Shown here piece after piece: positions 8,136-17,315 of a DNA stretch of 64,000 nucleotides. The translations under genes were made by a program, and so were the position numbers. The notes beneath the pieces were generated by a model that did not search any database, had not been told where the DNA came from, and saw nothing but the letters and a program-made list of their open reading frames with translations. The first letter of the stretch is position 1. Each line of letters begins with the position of its first letter. The DNA is from Nostoc sp. ATCC 53789 (lineage in GTDB: Bacteria > Cyanobacteriota > Cyanobacteriia > Cyanobacteriales > Nostocaceae), in assembly GCF_009873495.1 (NCBI RefSeq), contig NZ_CP046703.1:1860001-1924000 (forward strand), in the 5' to 3' direction.

Positions 8136-8672
8136 TTATACTAACTGTAAATATTTATTTAAATTTTGCCTGTCTAAAGGTTCAGTTACAATATTATTTA
8201 CCCCAATCATCTGGCTTAATACTAAAAGACCTGCTTGGTGGATTTTATCACCGCCTGTTGATGCTGAGTAATATTTTAAAATATAAGGATTGATATTGTT
8301 CTCAAAAAAATCAATGGCAGTTTTTAAAACACAAGAATCAGTGTCTAAACCACAAATAAATACTTTTTGAATATTATTTTTATTTATAAAATTGAGTGTC
8401 TCTGTATTACAAGCAGTATATATAGTTTTATCAAAAACTACTTGAGCAAATGGTTCAATTGTATTAACAATTTTTTGCTCAAATGGTGATGTGAGATTCT
8501 GCCAATTTAGATATTTGATATAAGGGCTATTAGGGGTATTTATAAATCTTGTGAAAATGACGTGTTCAAAGATGTTTTGCTCTAATAAAGATTTAACTCT
8601 TTGTGGAATATGGCTTGTATTTGGAGTGATAAATCCATTTTGAATATCAATGATAAAGAGACAGAAATTCAT
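8136..8672 (-). CDS. isochorismatase-like cysteine hydrolase
   Basis: The 178-residue product has the catalytic triad pattern of this fold: Asp in FIIDIQNGF (residue 9), Lys in VVFDKTIYTA, and Cys in VFICGLDTDSCVLKTA. The phrase GLDTDSCV is diagnostic of isochorismatase-like hydrolases (nicotinamidase relatives). Substrate unknown. The gene is noticeably A/T-rich and Asn/Ile/Lys-rich compared with its neighbours, which hints at recent acquisition. It is monocistronic. Confidence 0.88.
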   Translation of the reverse strand: MNFCLFIIDIQNGFITPNTSHIPQRVKSLLEQNIFEHVIFTRFINTPNSPYIKYLNWQNLTSPFEQKIVNTIEPFAQVVFDKTIYTACNTETLNFINKNNIQKVFICGLDTDSCVLKTAIDFFENNINPYILKYYSASTGGDKIHQAGLLVLSQMIGVNNIVTEPLDRQNLNKYLQLV

Positions 8673-9003
8673 ATATTAACTACTGTACTTCATTGGTTGG
8701 TTCTGAAGACATTTTTTTGAATTTTGGCAGCTTGCTCTTCAATTCCTCCCTCACTAGTTATACCATTTCACGAAATGCTTGATACAAATGATTTGTCTCT
8801 AATTCTTTCTCCCTGCTACCTATTTGTATTAACCTTAAAGTCAAATGATATTAGAGCCAGGTTAATACCCAGTATGCTAATAATAGCAAATGTCCTTTGC
8901 TAACTTCGGATGCGAAGATTCTTAACTATCCTGATGTGCAAACGCTGAAGTAAATTTAGATGCTATTTGCTACCTTTAGAGTTTCTTTACAAACTTTCTC
9001 GTT
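8673..9003. other. gene-free divergent spacer
   Basis: Lies between the divergent isochorismatase-like and Nudix genes, so it should hold both promoters. I see no convincing operator, RNA or repeat. Confidence 0.5.
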
Positions 9004-9492
9004 ATGGCGAATTGGTCTGACTCTTATCTTGGCAAGTTACGAAAAGTTGTAGGCCATCGCTTACTTCTGTTATTTAGCGTATACGTGATTATCGAGGATA
9101 ACTTGGGACGCATTCTGTTGCAAAAACGAAGTGATTTTAAACTTTGGGGGCTACCTGGTGGCTATCCAGAAGTAGGTGAATCTGCCGAAGAATGTTCAGC
9201 ACGAGAGGTTTTTGAAGAAACTGGTTTAACGGTTAAGCGTTTTGAAGCTGTGGGGTTTTCTTCCAATCCAGCCTTTGAAACTGTAACTTATCCCAACGGC
9301 GATCGCGTCCAAACCTTCAATTTGATTTTGCGATCTGTTGAATGGGAAGGCAGTCTCGCTTGCCTAGATGGAGAATCGCTAGCACTGGAATTTTTCGATT
9401 TGGCAGACTTACCTACGCTAATGCCAAACGATCGCACTGTTTTGGAAAAGTTTCAAGAATACCAAAAAAGCGGCAAATTCTTGATGTTCTAA
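9004..9492 (+). CDS. Nudix hydrolase
   Basis: The 162-residue protein has a complete Nudix box from Gly53 to Leu75 (GYPEVGE, then REVFEETGL), which coordinates the divalent metal used to split nucleoside diphosphates linked to another group. The preceding [15 protein letters not shown] fits substrate-binding strands of the fold. Substrate cannot be assigned. Its stop overlaps the stop of the convergent ATPase gene by 4 nt. Confidence 0.93.
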   Translation: MANWSDSYLGKLRKVVGHRLLLLFSVYVIIEDNLGRILLQKRSDFKLWGLPGGYPEVGESAEECSAREVFEETGLTVKRFEAVGFSSNPAFETVTYPNGDRVQTFNLILRSVEWEGSLACLDGESLALEFFDLADLPTLMPNDRTVLEKFQEYQKSGKFLMF

Positions 9493-10223
9493 AGCATTTT
9501 TTCCAAGAACTGTTTCGCGCGATCGCACTGAGGATTTTGGAAAAACTCGTTAGGAGTAGTATCTTCTGCTAAAATCCCCTGATCGAGGAACATAATCCGA
9601 TTGGCAACTTCCCTCGCAAACCCCATTTCATGAGTAACGATCGCCATTGTCATCCCAGATAGCGCTAAAGCTTTCATCACTTCCAACACATCTTTGACCA
9701 TTTCGGGATCTAATGCAGAGGTGGGTTCATCAAATAAAATCATCTCTGGTTCCATTGCTAATGCCCGCGCGATCGCAACTCGCTGTTTCTGTCCCCCCGA
9801 TAGTTTGGACGGGTACACAGACACTTTTTCTTCTAAACCTACCTTAGCAAGCAATTCTAAGCCATGTTCTTCTGCTTTTTGCTTGTTTATTCCTTTCACC
9901 TTTATGGGTGCGTAGGTGACATTTTGCAGCACATTCATGTGGGGAAACAAATTAAAATGCTGAAATACCATTACCAAATGCTGACGTACTTTAGCGATGT
10001 TTGCCTTGGGATTGGTAATTTCTTGATCATGAAAGTAGATTCTTCCTCTAGTGGGTTGTTCTAGCAAGTTTATGCATCGCAGAAAGGTAGACTTACCTGA
10101 ACCAGAAGGGCCTAATATAGCAACCACTTCCCCCTGGTAAAACTCAGTGGAAATATCTTTGAGTACATCGAGTTTGCCAAAGGATTTACATAAGAATTCC
10201 GTGCGAATTACTACATTACTCAC
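9489..10223 (-). CDS. polar amino acid ABC transporter, ATP-binding protein
   Basis: A 244-residue ATPase of the GlnQ/HisP type. Walker [10 protein letters not shown] is at residues 38-46, Q-loop in [15 protein letters not shown], signature LSGGQKQR at 141-148, Walker B MILFDEP at 161-167 and the switch His in VTHEMGFA. The PHMNVLQN phrase is typical of the polar amino acid family. It overlaps by 8 nt the upstream fused binding-protein/permease gene, so the two are translationally coupled and form one importer at the plasma membrane. Confidence 0.96.
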   Translation of the reverse strand: MSNVVIRTEFLCKSFGKLDVLKDISTEFYQGEVVAILGPSGSGKSTFLRCINLLEQPTRGRIYFHDQEITNPKANIAKVRQHLVMVFQHFNLFPHMNVLQNVTYAPIKVKGINKQKAEEHGLELLAKVGLEEKVSVYPSKLSGGQKQRVAIARALAMEPEMILFDEPTSALDPEMVKDVLEVMKALALSGMTMAIVTHEMGFAREVANRIMFLDQGILAEDTTPNEFFQNPQCDRAKQFLEKML

Positions 10224-11697
10224 TTTCCCGTAACCTCCTTTCTAAAGCGGATGCACCCAAGGTCATACCCATTACCAAAACATAGTAGATTAACCCTGCA
10301 AATAGCAGTGGTTCAAAATAAATATATTTGTTTGCACCAACGATTTGGGCGCTGCGTAATATTTCTACCACCCCAATCGTTGACACCAGCGCGGAATCTT
10401 TGAGCAATCCGATAGTTTCATTTACCAATGCGGGGAGAATGTTCTTCAATGCTTGGGGCAAAATCACATCCCACATCATCAACCAATAGGGAACACCCAT
10501 AGACATCGCCGCTTCACTTTGCCCTTTATCCACCGCCTGAATCCCACCTCTGATGGTTTCTGACATATAAGCGCCAGAATTCAGGGTAAAAGTTAACACC
10601 CCAGCCTCCAATGCGGAAATATCATAGCCTGTAAGCTGAGGTGTTGCGTAGTAAACCAACGCCAACTGTAATAGCAAAGGTGTACCTCGAAAAACAGAGG
10701 TGTAGGCATTAGCAACCCAGGTAAGCGGCTTGATGCCGAGAATTTTTAACAGAGACAGAATTGTTCCCCAGATTAACCCCAAGGTTACAGATAATAGGGT
10801 GAACAACAAAGTTAAAGGGATTCCCCGCAGAATAAAGGGAATATCTGGAAGAATTCTGGTGAAGTCGAGATTTAATCCGCCTTTGGCAGGAGTTGAGGAT
10901 ACAGGATTGGTGGTGTTCTCTGAAAACCATTTGGCGACAAGTTTATTCAATGTGCCATCATCCTTCATTTCTTGAAGGACTTTGTTAAAAGGTTCTACAA
11001 AAGAAGAACCTTTGGGAAAAGCGATCGCAGATCCACTTGCTTCCTCTGAGGGAATTGTATTAAATTCTAAATCTGGGTTAGCTTGGGCGAATCCTTTCGC
11101 GACGGTATCCTCAACAATTGCGGCATCAATTCGCCTAGATTTGATTTCTTGAACTACTTCCGGCACTTTGTTGAGTTGCTTTAGCTGAATACCCGCGACT
11201 TTTTTAGCAATTTTCTGAGCATTTTGTTCTTGTATGGTTCCTAGTTGTACCCCAAGTTTTTTTCCTGATAAGTCTTGGGGTTGCTTCAGGTTGCTACCTT
11301 TAGGAGCGACAATTGTATCTTTGGCTTCGTAATAAATAATTGAAAAATCAATATTTTTTTGACGTTCTGGAGTCGGAGTCATCCCAGCCATGACAAAATC
11401 AGCTCGATTCGCTTGGAGTGCAGGGATTAATCCATTAAAATCGGATTCCATTATTTGAAGTTTAAACCCAAGTTTTTCAGCAAGGGTTTTGGCAATATCT
11501 ATATCAAAGCCAACGATTTGGCGATCGCCTCCTTTAGTATCATAAAAGTCATAAGGAGGATAATCTGGAGAAGTAATCATCGTCAGCGTGTCTTTCCCTA
11601 AAGGTGAAGCAGCTTTTAGAGAATTACTATGTCCGATGATGCTGATTACTAATGCTATAAGTAATATCGTTGATAACCATAGTTTCTTTTTCTTCAT
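10216..11697 (-). CDS. polar amino acid ABC transporter, fused binding protein and permease
   Basis: One 493-residue chain carries two normally separate subunits. Residues 1-30 are a signal sequence ([19 protein letters not shown]). About 35-260 is a family 3 solute-binding domain ([45 protein letters not shown]). About 280-490 is a GlnP-type permease with [29 protein letters not shown] and the ATPase-contact loop [20 protein letters not shown] chose ATG at 11697 over an upstream GTG at 11730 because a proper signal peptide begins there. Such fusions are known in cyanobacteria, firmicutes and others. Ligand is probably glutamine or another polar amino acid. Confidence 0.93.
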   Translation of the reverse strand: MKKKKLWLSTILLIALVISIIGHSNSLKAASPLGKDTLTMITSPDYPPYDFYDTKGGDRQIVGFDIDIAKTLAEKLGFKLQIMESDFNGLIPALQANRADFVMAGMTPTPERQKNIDFSIIYYEAKDTIVAPKGSNLKQPQDLSGKKLGVQLGTIQEQNAQKIAKKVAGIQLKQLNKVPEVVQEIKSRRIDAAIVEDTVAKGFAQANPDLEFNTIPSEEASGSAIAFPKGSSFVEPFNKVLQEMKDDGTLNKLVAKWFSENTTNPVSSTPAKGGLNLDFTRILPDIPFILRGIPLTLLFTLLSVTLGLIWGTILSLLKILGIKPLTWVANAYTSVFRGTPLLLQLALVYYATPQLTGYDISALEAGVLTFTLNSGAYMSETIRGGIQAVDKGQSEAAMSMGVPYWLMMWDVILPQALKNILPALVNETIGLLKDSALVSTIGVVEILRSAQIVGANKYIYFEPLLFAGLIYYVLVMGMTLGASALERRLRESE

Positions 11698-11759
11698 AAG
11701 CTTGATAATTATATAATTGAAATTCTGCACCTTAAACGCGTAAAATCGTGGGGAATTGA

Positions 11760-11822
11760 GGGGTGAAATTTAAACGCAGAGGGGCGCGGAGGGAAGCGCA
11801 GAGGTACGCAGAGAATTTATTA
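11760..11822. repeat. dispersed GCAGAG-rich intergenic repeat
   Basis: Contains AAACGCAGAGGGGCGCGGAG and GCGCAGAGGTACGCAGAG. The same theme recurs at about 13995-14030 (CGCAGAGAACGCAGAGAG), 15655-15680 (reverse strand, CTCTGCGCCTCTGCGG) and 3315-3395. It is a common multicopy cyanobacterial spacer repeat of unknown role. Confidence 0.7.
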
Positions 11823-11848
11823 TAATGAAATGTTGTAATTAGCGATTG

Positions 11849-12826
11849 TCAAATTCTTATTTTGGTCGCCTCCAATAATTTGACACTGGCATAAATAGCA
11901 TCAATATAAGGTGTAGGAATTTGAGTGAGTTTTCCCAATTCTGCCACCGCGCCAACGATCGCATCTATCTCCGTAGCGCGTCCGGCTTCAATATCTTGTA
12001 GCATTGAGGTTTTATGGGCACCAACATTTTCTGCCCCATTAATTCGCTGTTCTAAAGTGATGCCAAACTTTATACCCAAATTTTCTGCGATCGCTTGAGT
12101 TTCAGTCATCATTTGTCGCGCTAGTTCACGGGTGAGGGGATAGCGGCAAATATCCTCTAGAGTCGCACCAGTCAGGGCACTGATGGGATTAAACGCCACA
12201 TTACCCCATAACTTGATCCAAATTTCCGTGCGAATTTGATTGCGGATTGGTGCTTTGAATCCTGCCTGTTTTAAAGTCTGTGCCAATAATTGGATGCGTT
12301 CTGTTTTACTACCATCGATTTCACCGAGAGTAAAGCGATCGCCTTCAATATGTTTAATTACACCTGGTTCAATTATCTCAGTTGCCGGGTAAACCACACA
12401 ACCAATGGCGCGTTCAGCACCGATACTAGCTTCAATAATCCCATCTGGATCGACAGATTGAATCCGCGTACCTTCATACTCACCGCCATATTGACGAAAG
12501 TACCACCAAGGAACGCCATTTTGGGCTGTCACCACCATTGTGTGAGGATTGTAGAGTGCAGGCAGAAAGGGTGCGATCGCAGGCACACTGTGAGCCTTCA
12601 CAGTTAAAATTACTACATCCTGTGGCCCCGCTTCCTGAATATTGCTAGTTGCCAACGGAGTGGCAATTTGGCTAGAACCGTCTGCCATGAGCAACTTCAA
12701 CCCATTTTTTTGAATTGCCTCTAAATGGGAACCACGTGCAATTAGCGTCACTGCTTCACCTGCCAGTGCCAGTTTTGCCCCTAAATATCCACCAATTGCA
12801 CCTGCGCCAACAATACAGATTTTCAT
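11849..12826 (-). CDS. panE: 2-dehydropantoate 2-reductase
   Basis: The 325-residue product starts MKICIVGAGAIGGYLGAKLA, a Rossmann GxGxxG motif for NADPH. The catalytic Lys lies in RTEIWIKLWGNVAFNPISAL and the C-terminal helical domain has TSMLQDIEAGRATEIDAIVG, all diagnostic of ketopantoate reductase. It reduces 2-dehydropantoate to pantoate for CoA synthesis. Paralogues with other substrates exist in many genomes, so symbol panE is by family. It follows the inositol-phosphatase-like gene by 44 nt on the same strand, suggesting co-transcription from upstream of 13740. Confidence 0.9.
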   Translation of the reverse strand: MKICIVGAGAIGGYLGAKLALAGEAVTLIARGSHLEAIQKNGLKLLMADGSSQIATPLATSNIQEAGPQDVVILTVKAHSVPAIAPFLPALYNPHTMVVTAQNGVPWWYFRQYGGEYEGTRIQSVDPDGIIEASIGAERAIGCVVYPATEIIEPGVIKHIEGDRFTLGEIDGSKTERIQLLAQTLKQAGFKAPIRNQIRTEIWIKLWGNVAFNPISALTGATLEDICRYPLTRELARQMMTETQAIAENLGIKFGITLEQRINGAENVGAHKTSMLQDIEAGRATEIDAIVGAVAELGKLTQIPTPYIDAIYASVKLLEATKIRI

Positions 12827-12870
12827 TTTGTTTAGGGATAGTTAGCAAATAATTAACTACTTATTTACCC

Positions 12871-13740
12871 TCAAACAGCTAGGCTTTGCATCGCTTTCAG
12901 TAAATCTTGATGAACAGATTTTGAGGCAGCTATTATCAATCCAGGCAGACTATAGTTTTGACAAGTATGCAATGGCGGTAAAGTCGAACCGTCCAGAGTC
13001 GTTACAATCCAACCAGCCTCTCTCGCAATAAAAGCGAGTGCAGCAACATCAATAAATTTACCCGCTTTGATCACTGCTCCACTCAAGTCACCACTGAGAA
13101 TACCATTAAGATTAGGAATTTGAATATCACTAGAGTAATCAGTCGCTATATCGATTACTTGATATTGATCTTTTAGTAAATGTCCAATAGAATTCATTGC
13201 CCATCCTAACAAAATAGCAGGTTTGGCAGATGTTATATGTAATGGGGCACAGGCTTCTAGGCTCATCTCCAGAGTCCCTTTAAAAGCACCTTCACCTCGA
13301 AGGGCATAAAAATAAATGTTTTGGGCAGGAGAAATGGCGATTACGGCTTCAAAGTCATCTGAATTTAGAATACTGAGAATAATTTGGTAATTAGAATGTC
13401 CATCCATGTAAAACTTTGTACCATCGATTGGGTCGAGTGTGACTAAGTAATCACCTTCTGAACCGAGTTCGGTAGCACGAAAATACTTGGTGTTGTTAGA
13501 ACTTGCATACTCTTCTCCATAAAAGCGAATATCTGGAAAAGTGCCCAGTAATACTACTTCTACTAGATTTTGAATAGCCACATCCGCATCAGTAAGTGCA
13601 GCACTAAAAAAGTTGTTTCCTTCTCCTTTGGCGGGAAGTGCAGCAATTTTTGGTTGAAGAAAATGGGCATAAGCTGCTGCTACTTTCAGATGGGGGAGTA
13701 AAGTCTCCAAAATTAGTCGAGTAGTTGGTGTTGTGGACAT
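12871..13740 (-). CDS. inositol monophosphatase family protein (possible 3'(2'),5'-bisphosphate nucleotidase)
   Basis: A 289-residue Mg-dependent phosphatase. Metal ligands are seen in FYGEEY (Glu pair) and VTLDPIDGTKFYMDG, the family's DPIDGT motif; a third Asp site is in the C-terminal GDLSGAVIKAGKFIDVAA, where the usual WD is replaced by FID. The N-terminal TDADVAIQNL helps place the substrate. The family includes inositol phosphatases, fructose-1,6-bisphosphatases and the CysQ nucleotidases; the sequence alone does not decide. Start ATG at 13740 has AAAGGAGT upstream. Probably in one transcript with panE. Confidence 0.85.
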   Translation of the reverse strand: MSTTPTTRLILETLLPHLKVAAAYAHFLQPKIAALPAKGEGNNFFSAALTDADVAIQNLVEVVLLGTFPDIRFYGEEYASSNNTKYFRATELGSEGDYLVTLDPIDGTKFYMDGHSNYQIILSILNSDDFEAVIAISPAQNIYFYALRGEGAFKGTLEMSLEACAPLHITSAKPAILLGWAMNSIGHLLKDQYQVIDIATDYSSDIQIPNLNGILSGDLSGAVIKAGKFIDVAALAFIAREAGWIVTTLDGSTLPPLHTCQNYSLPGLIIAASKSVHQDLLKAMQSLAV

Positions 13741-13811
13741 TGCAGCAAACTCCTTTCAGAAATAATCTACCGTTGGCAGAGCGATAGAATTCTATATCTA
13801 GACAAAATTAC

Positions 13812-13836
13812 GGTATCATTGTGGTGCAATGATACC
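13812..13836. promoter_or_regulatory. 25-bp dyad upstream of the phosphatase-panE pair
   Basis: Perfect 10-bp inverted repeat GGTATCATTG/CAATGATACC around a 5-nt centre, 72-96 nt before the ATG at 13740. No T-run follows on either strand, so an operator or RNA leader hairpin fits better than a terminator. The regulator is unknown. Confidence 0.55.
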
Positions 13837-13942
13837 ATAATCTTTACCAATCTACCGGACGTTCAAGGAACTACGGCACTGATTACAGAAACTGCTAGTT
13901 AATGCCTATAAATGTAAAAGCTGTGATTTGTGGAATTGGGGG

Positions 13943-14053
13943 CAATACGGTTAAGTTAAGGCTAAAACTCTGTTACCAAAGTCGTTTTTTTAACGAACCG
14001 CCAAGGCGCAGAGAACGCAGAGAGAAGAAAGAGATGCTTAACTGAACTGTATT
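13943..14053. repeat. MITE-like element, CAATACGGTT ends
   Basis: Bounded by CAATACGGTTAAGTTAAG (13943-13960) and, inverted, CTTAACTGAACTGTATT (14037-14053). The interior holds a copy of the CGCAGAG repeat and no frame. A related element with ends CAATACGGTTC/GAACCGTATTG lies at 50008-50125. Confidence 0.6.
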
Positions 14054-14227
14054 AGAATTGGGACTGCCTTCTGCCTTCTGCCCTCTGCCTCCTGCCTTCT
14101 TCAACTAACTTCTGAAAATAGCTCCAAAAGCTCCTGGCAACTTCTACTGAGTTAGAAGAAGATGCGATTGATGATGTTCTAAATGCAACATTAACCAGTT
14201 TCTAATTATCTGAAATAGGTACAAGAA

Positions 14228-14866
14228 TTATTGAATGCTATTGGCAAAGTCGTATTTGCCCCCACGTTCAAGAGCGCGTTTGTAAGCAGGCCGCGCATGG
14301 ATGCGCTCGATAAATTGCTGAATTTTCGGTCGGCTTGAGATGAGTTCGGCTTCCATAGCGACTATTTCCAAAGGAAAGCTCATTTGGATATCGGCGGCGG
14401 TGAATTCTTCGCCTACAAACCATGTATTTTTACGAAGTTCACCTTCTATATAGTCAAAGTGAAGCTTAATCTGGGGTGCGATAAATCCTTCGTTTACGCT
14501 GTCTCCTACACCAAAACGGTTAAAGACGAGATTCATTACCAGAGGTGGCATTGCAGAGCCTTCGGCATAATGCAGCCAATAAGTGTAGCGCAGACGTTCT
14601 GGTGTACCAGGTGGCGGGATTAGCTGACCATTACCGTAGCGTTCGACGATGTATTCAATGATAGCGCCTGACTCAGCAACAGTATTTTCTGCATCTGTGA
14701 TTACTGGTGACTTGCCGAGGGGATGGACTTCACGCAGGGATGCCGGTGCCAGCATCGTCTTCTGGTCGCGTTCGTAGAACTTAATTTCATAATCGATCCC
14801 TAATTCTTCAAGCAGCCATAGTACGCGCTGCGATCGCGAGTTGTTAAGATGATGGACAACGATCAT
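14228..14866 (-). CDS. glutathione S-transferase family protein
   Basis: The 212-residue product has a thioredoxin-like N-terminal half (VHHLNNSRSQRVLWLLEELG, then LREVHPLGKSPVITD and the gamma-glutamyl-binding ESGAIIEYI) and an all-helical C-terminal half with the N-capping motif region FTAADIQMSFPL. The S-R-S-Q segment suits the class in which Ser/Tyr activates glutathione. It resembles the yeast Gtt1/YfcG-related group in layout. Function likely conjugation or peroxide reduction in the cytoplasm. Monocistronic. Confidence 0.93.
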   Translation of the reverse strand: MIVVHHLNNSRSQRVLWLLEELGIDYEIKFYERDQKTMLAPASLREVHPLGKSPVITDAENTVAESGAIIEYIVERYGNGQLIPPPGTPERLRYTYWLHYAEGSAMPPLVMNLVFNRFGVGDSVNEGFIAPQIKLHFDYIEGELRKNTWFVGEEFTAADIQMSFPLEIVAMEAELISSRPKIQQFIERIHARPAYKRALERGGKYDFANSIQ

Positions 14867-15011
14867 AATAGCTACTTTTTTACAATGGAGTTATTACTGA
14901 CTTTTCATCATCTGAAACTACCATCAGCTGACTAATTATTCATCTATCTAATGGTTTGTTTTGGGTAGTGCTAAATCAAGCACTTATTTCTGGATTTGGA
15001 AGGGTATCTAT

Positions 15012-15150
15012 TAATACTGCTCGGTTAACCATTTTTAACTCGACATTGGGTTTGGGGAAAAGGTTAAAGGGTAAAGGTTAAAGGTTTTTTCTTTCCCCTT
15101 TCCTCTTCCCCTTTTCCCCTTCCCCTTTTCCCTTAACCGACAAGTATTGG
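15012..15150. repeat. MITE-like element with CGGTTAA ends and polypurine hairpin
   Basis: Ends are AATACTGCTCGGTTAA on the left and TTAACCGACAAGTATT on the right. The interior is a purine tract (AAAGGTTAAAGGGTAAAGG) followed by its approximate complement (CCCCTTTTCCCCTTCCCC). Same design as 36013-36120. Confidence 0.55.
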
Positions 15151-15307
15151 GGTATCTATAGATTACCCTGTCCGTGTATCACTCAATTATTTATTGACAG
15201 ACTAATAGCTCCAAGCCCAGCATTTGCTCGTAGAATTGTGTAGAGGCATTGAGATTATGGGTGTAAAAGAAGGTAATTTGCTGTTCTATTTGCGGATGAG
15301 TAGACAT

Positions 15308-15425
15308 AAATACATTTGAGTATATACCCCAAGGACATCTGGCGATCGCAGATGTAAAAATTGATTGATGTTAGAAACCTGTTACTACTCCAGAATGCCT
15401 TAAGTGCATCTGGAGTTTCTTTTTG
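15308..15425 (+). ncRNA. candidate small RNA, unit 1
   Basis: Begins with a TTGAGTATATACCCC box at 15308 and ends with a hairpin CTCCAGAATGC/GCATCTGGAG followed by TTTCTTTTTG. There is no frame inside. Unit 2 at 15771-15879 has the same order of elements. Transcription is inferred only. Confidence 0.35.
15388..15425 (+). terminator. Rho-independent terminator (unit 1)
   Basis: Stem CTCCAGAATGC/GCATCTGGAG with one bulged A, short loop, then TTTCTTTTTG. No protein gene precedes it on this strand for several kilobases. Confidence 0.65.
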
Positions 15426-15578
15426 AAAAAGCGATGTCTACGACAGGCTGCGCCTACGCAATTTTTCAAATCATCCTGATCAGCCAAAAGACAGCTGAAT
15501 AGGGATGCATACTGAATTATTTATATTTAACATAGGGCATCACTTTGTTGATGTACCCCCCTCCTAGCAAACAACTCT

Positions 15579-15615
15579 CGCAAAGCAGCCTCAGATTTAC
15601 TGGGGCTGTTTTGCG
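15579..15615 (+). other. strong hairpin in gene-free region
   Basis: CGCAAAGCAGCCTCAG pairs with CTGGGGCTGTTTTGCG around loop ATTTA (G-T pairs and one mismatch). The following sequence TTACTTC is not a T-run. A GATGTACCCCCC box lies about 30 nt before, loosely like the boxes of the flanking units. Confidence 0.5.
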
Positions 15616-15770
15616 TTACTTCAATAAGAGTTACGCAAAATCTCATCTTTCAAACTCGCATTTCTCTGCGCCTCTGCGGTTCCTTATTCCGTAACTTGTG
15701 CGTAAGTCCTATTCAAACAGAAAATTTGTGTAAACAAAGCAGTTAATCCTCAGACATTCTTTACTGTATT

Positions 15771-15879
15771 TGAGTGTATACCCTGATGACGTAGGATACT
15801 CTCACGGTGAAAATTTGGTATAGGTAAATGCGTATCTTTCCTGACTCCAGATTTGTCACAAACATTTCTGGAGTTTTTT
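15771..15879 (+). ncRNA. candidate small RNA, unit 2
   Basis: Starts with TTGAGTGTATACCCT and ends about 100 nt later in the terminator ACTCCAGA/TCTGGAGT plus six T. No frame. Layout parallels unit 1; the region between box and hairpin differs in sequence. Confidence 0.35.
15844..15879 (+). terminator. Rho-independent terminator (unit 2)
   Basis: Perfect 8-bp outer stem ACTCCAGA/TCTGGAGT with loop TTTGTCACAAACATT (itself able to pair TTTGT/ACAAA) and a run of T after it. It could also serve as an antisense roadblock to the convergent minus-strand SIMPL gene ending at 15979. Confidence 0.7.
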
Positions 15880-15978
15880 CATTATTGGAGTTATTGATTC
15901 GGCTCAGAAGAAAATAGTTAAGCGATCGCACTTATCATTTTGATTAAATTAAAGTGCGACACACTTAAATATAAATGC

Positions 15979-16803
15979 TTATTTAGTTGTATATGTCACA
16001 AAAATATCCTTTTTCATCTCAACTTCTGCTGGGGCATCTGGATTATAAGTCGGTGATAATAAAAAACTAGCAAATGATGGTAAAGGAACTCCAGTTTTAG
16101 AACTACATGAGGGATAAAATAATGTGTAAAATGGTTCGGCTACAGAAGGAACATCAAGTTTAACACTCATAGCAGTTGCTAAAGCCTGAGCGCGACTTTG
16201 AGCATCTTTCATCGCTGATTGATAAACTGAACTCTGCAAAGCCTGACAGTCATTTACTGCGTACTCAACGCCCACACTCTTGACGGAAATATTTTCAAGT
16301 TGGCTTGTCGCTTTGTTCGCTGTAGCAACAATTTCCTGGACGCGATCGCGTGTTGGTTTTTCCAACCTCACCAATATTTTGGCGTTATTTTCGCTGGAAT
16401 TTGGGTTAATTTGTACTTGAATTTTATCAACATTAATTCCTTTGGCAACTAGGCTATTAACTACAGGCTGGAGAGTTGCTTTAGTTAGTGATTTTTTGCT
16501 TGGTGAAGATTCTGCTACTGTTTTGTAATTTAAGAATAGAGTTGGTGAGGAAATGCGGCGGGTTTGCGGTAGAGATGATGGTTGCGTTTCTGACTCACCA
16601 TTGCTACTTTCGCTACTGAATACCAGTTCAATATCGGCTGTATCTGCTGGCACTTTCACTACTCCTTGACCGATTACCATTAATGAATGGCGATCGCTTG
16701 CTGGTGGATAAAATAATTGGGCATTAGTAACTTTGGGCGTTAATACTCCCACGCCGACAGTCACGGTAATACTTACCAACATTAGAGCAGTTATTTTTCT
16801 CAT
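15979..16803 (-). CDS. SIMPL domain (DUF541) periplasmic protein
   Basis: From ATG at 16803 the product begins with a signal peptide (MRKITALMLVSITVTVGVGV, cleavage after about TNAQ). The mature part opens with LMVIGQGVVKVPADTADIEL, the hallmark of the SIMPL/DUF541 family, and ends with AEVEMKKDIFVTYTTK. A central region includes KSLTKATLQPVVNSLVAKGI and the AMKDAQSRAQALATAMSV helix. An upstream TTG at 16836 would place 11 polar residues before the signal peptide and is less likely. Family members form periplasmic oligomers, with roles in oxidative stress or export suggested. 274 residues, normal length. Confidence 0.88.
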   Translation of the reverse strand: MRKITALMLVSITVTVGVGVLTPKVTNAQLFYPPASDRHSLMVIGQGVVKVPADTADIELVFSSESSNGESETQPSSLPQTRRISSPTLFLNYKTVAESSPSKKSLTKATLQPVVNSLVAKGINVDKIQVQINPNSSENNAKILVRLEKPTRDRVQEIVATANKATSQLENISVKSVGVEYAVNDCQALQSSVYQSAMKDAQSRAQALATAMSVKLDVPSVAEPFYTLFYPSCSSKTGVPLPSFASFLLSPTYNPDAPAEVEMKKDIFVTYTTK

Positions 16804-16937
16804 GTCCTGGGAATGTCCTTTGAACCTAATTGTCAAAGTTTACACCTCAAAAGCAGGATACTTACAAAAATATTGAGCTAACCTCACGACTAAACACCGT
16901 TAGATTAGCTCAAAAATTAAAAATTCACTGCGAACTA

Positions 16938-17315
16938 TTAACCAAACCAGTGAGAGGCTTCACAAGCTGGCTGAACTGTTTCACAAACATGATCGTTAAT
17001 CCAATCTGACTTTTCTTGAACGATTAAACAAATGCCTTGGTGAATCAAATTCTGTAGGTGGAGTTGCTGCTCTAAGGGTTTACGAGGCAATTTGTAATAG
17101 GCCAAGCTTCCTTGTTCAGCCTCCGCTAGGGAAATATGTCCCTCAGAGATAGCGCCGTCAAAAGAGGGAAGACGGGTGAGGACGAAAGCAATTAGCTCTT
17201 GGCGTAAGTCAGGAATCGCAAAGGCTTTTTGATATGGATGGTATGGATATGTATCCAAAACGCTTTCAATCTCTCCTACTACTGTTTGCTGTGTTAAATT
17301 AACTACCGTTTTCAT
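16938..17315 (-). CDS. ComFB-like conserved protein, 125 aa
   Basis: The product carries VGEIESVLDTYPYHPYQKAF and LRQELIAFVLTRLPSFDGAI, which resembles the late-competence ComFB domain where a helix EEIERVL precedes a short linker and YALNRLPPLY. Cyanobacterial ComFB-like proteins bind c-di-AMP or c-di-GMP in recent reports; I cannot confirm the binding residues here. Start ATG at 17315 is preceded by AAAGGAGTTTAAAAATC, a good ribosome site. The C-terminal stretch contains two Cys (DHVCETVQPACEASHWFG). Monocistronic with a long upstream region. Confidence 0.55.
   Translation of the reverse strand: MKTVVNLTQQTVVGEIESVLDTYPYHPYQKAFAIPDLRQELIAFVLTRLPSFDGAISEGHISLAEAEQGSLAYYKLPRKPLEQQLHLQNLIHQGICLIVQEKSDWINDHVCETVQPACEASHWFG

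Larger units (their letters stand above)
14867..15978. other. 1.1-kb gene-free region with hairpins
   Basis: I find no credible protein gene. It holds a MITE-like element (15012-15150), two terminator-type hairpins (15388-15425, 15844-15879), a third strong hairpin (15579-15615), a copy of the GCGTAGGCG-type palindromic repeat (15432-15460, inverse form) and the CTCTGCGCC repeat (15660). The hairpins sit about 100 nt after similar TTGAGTxTATACCC boxes, so small RNAs are plausible. Confidence 0.5.
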
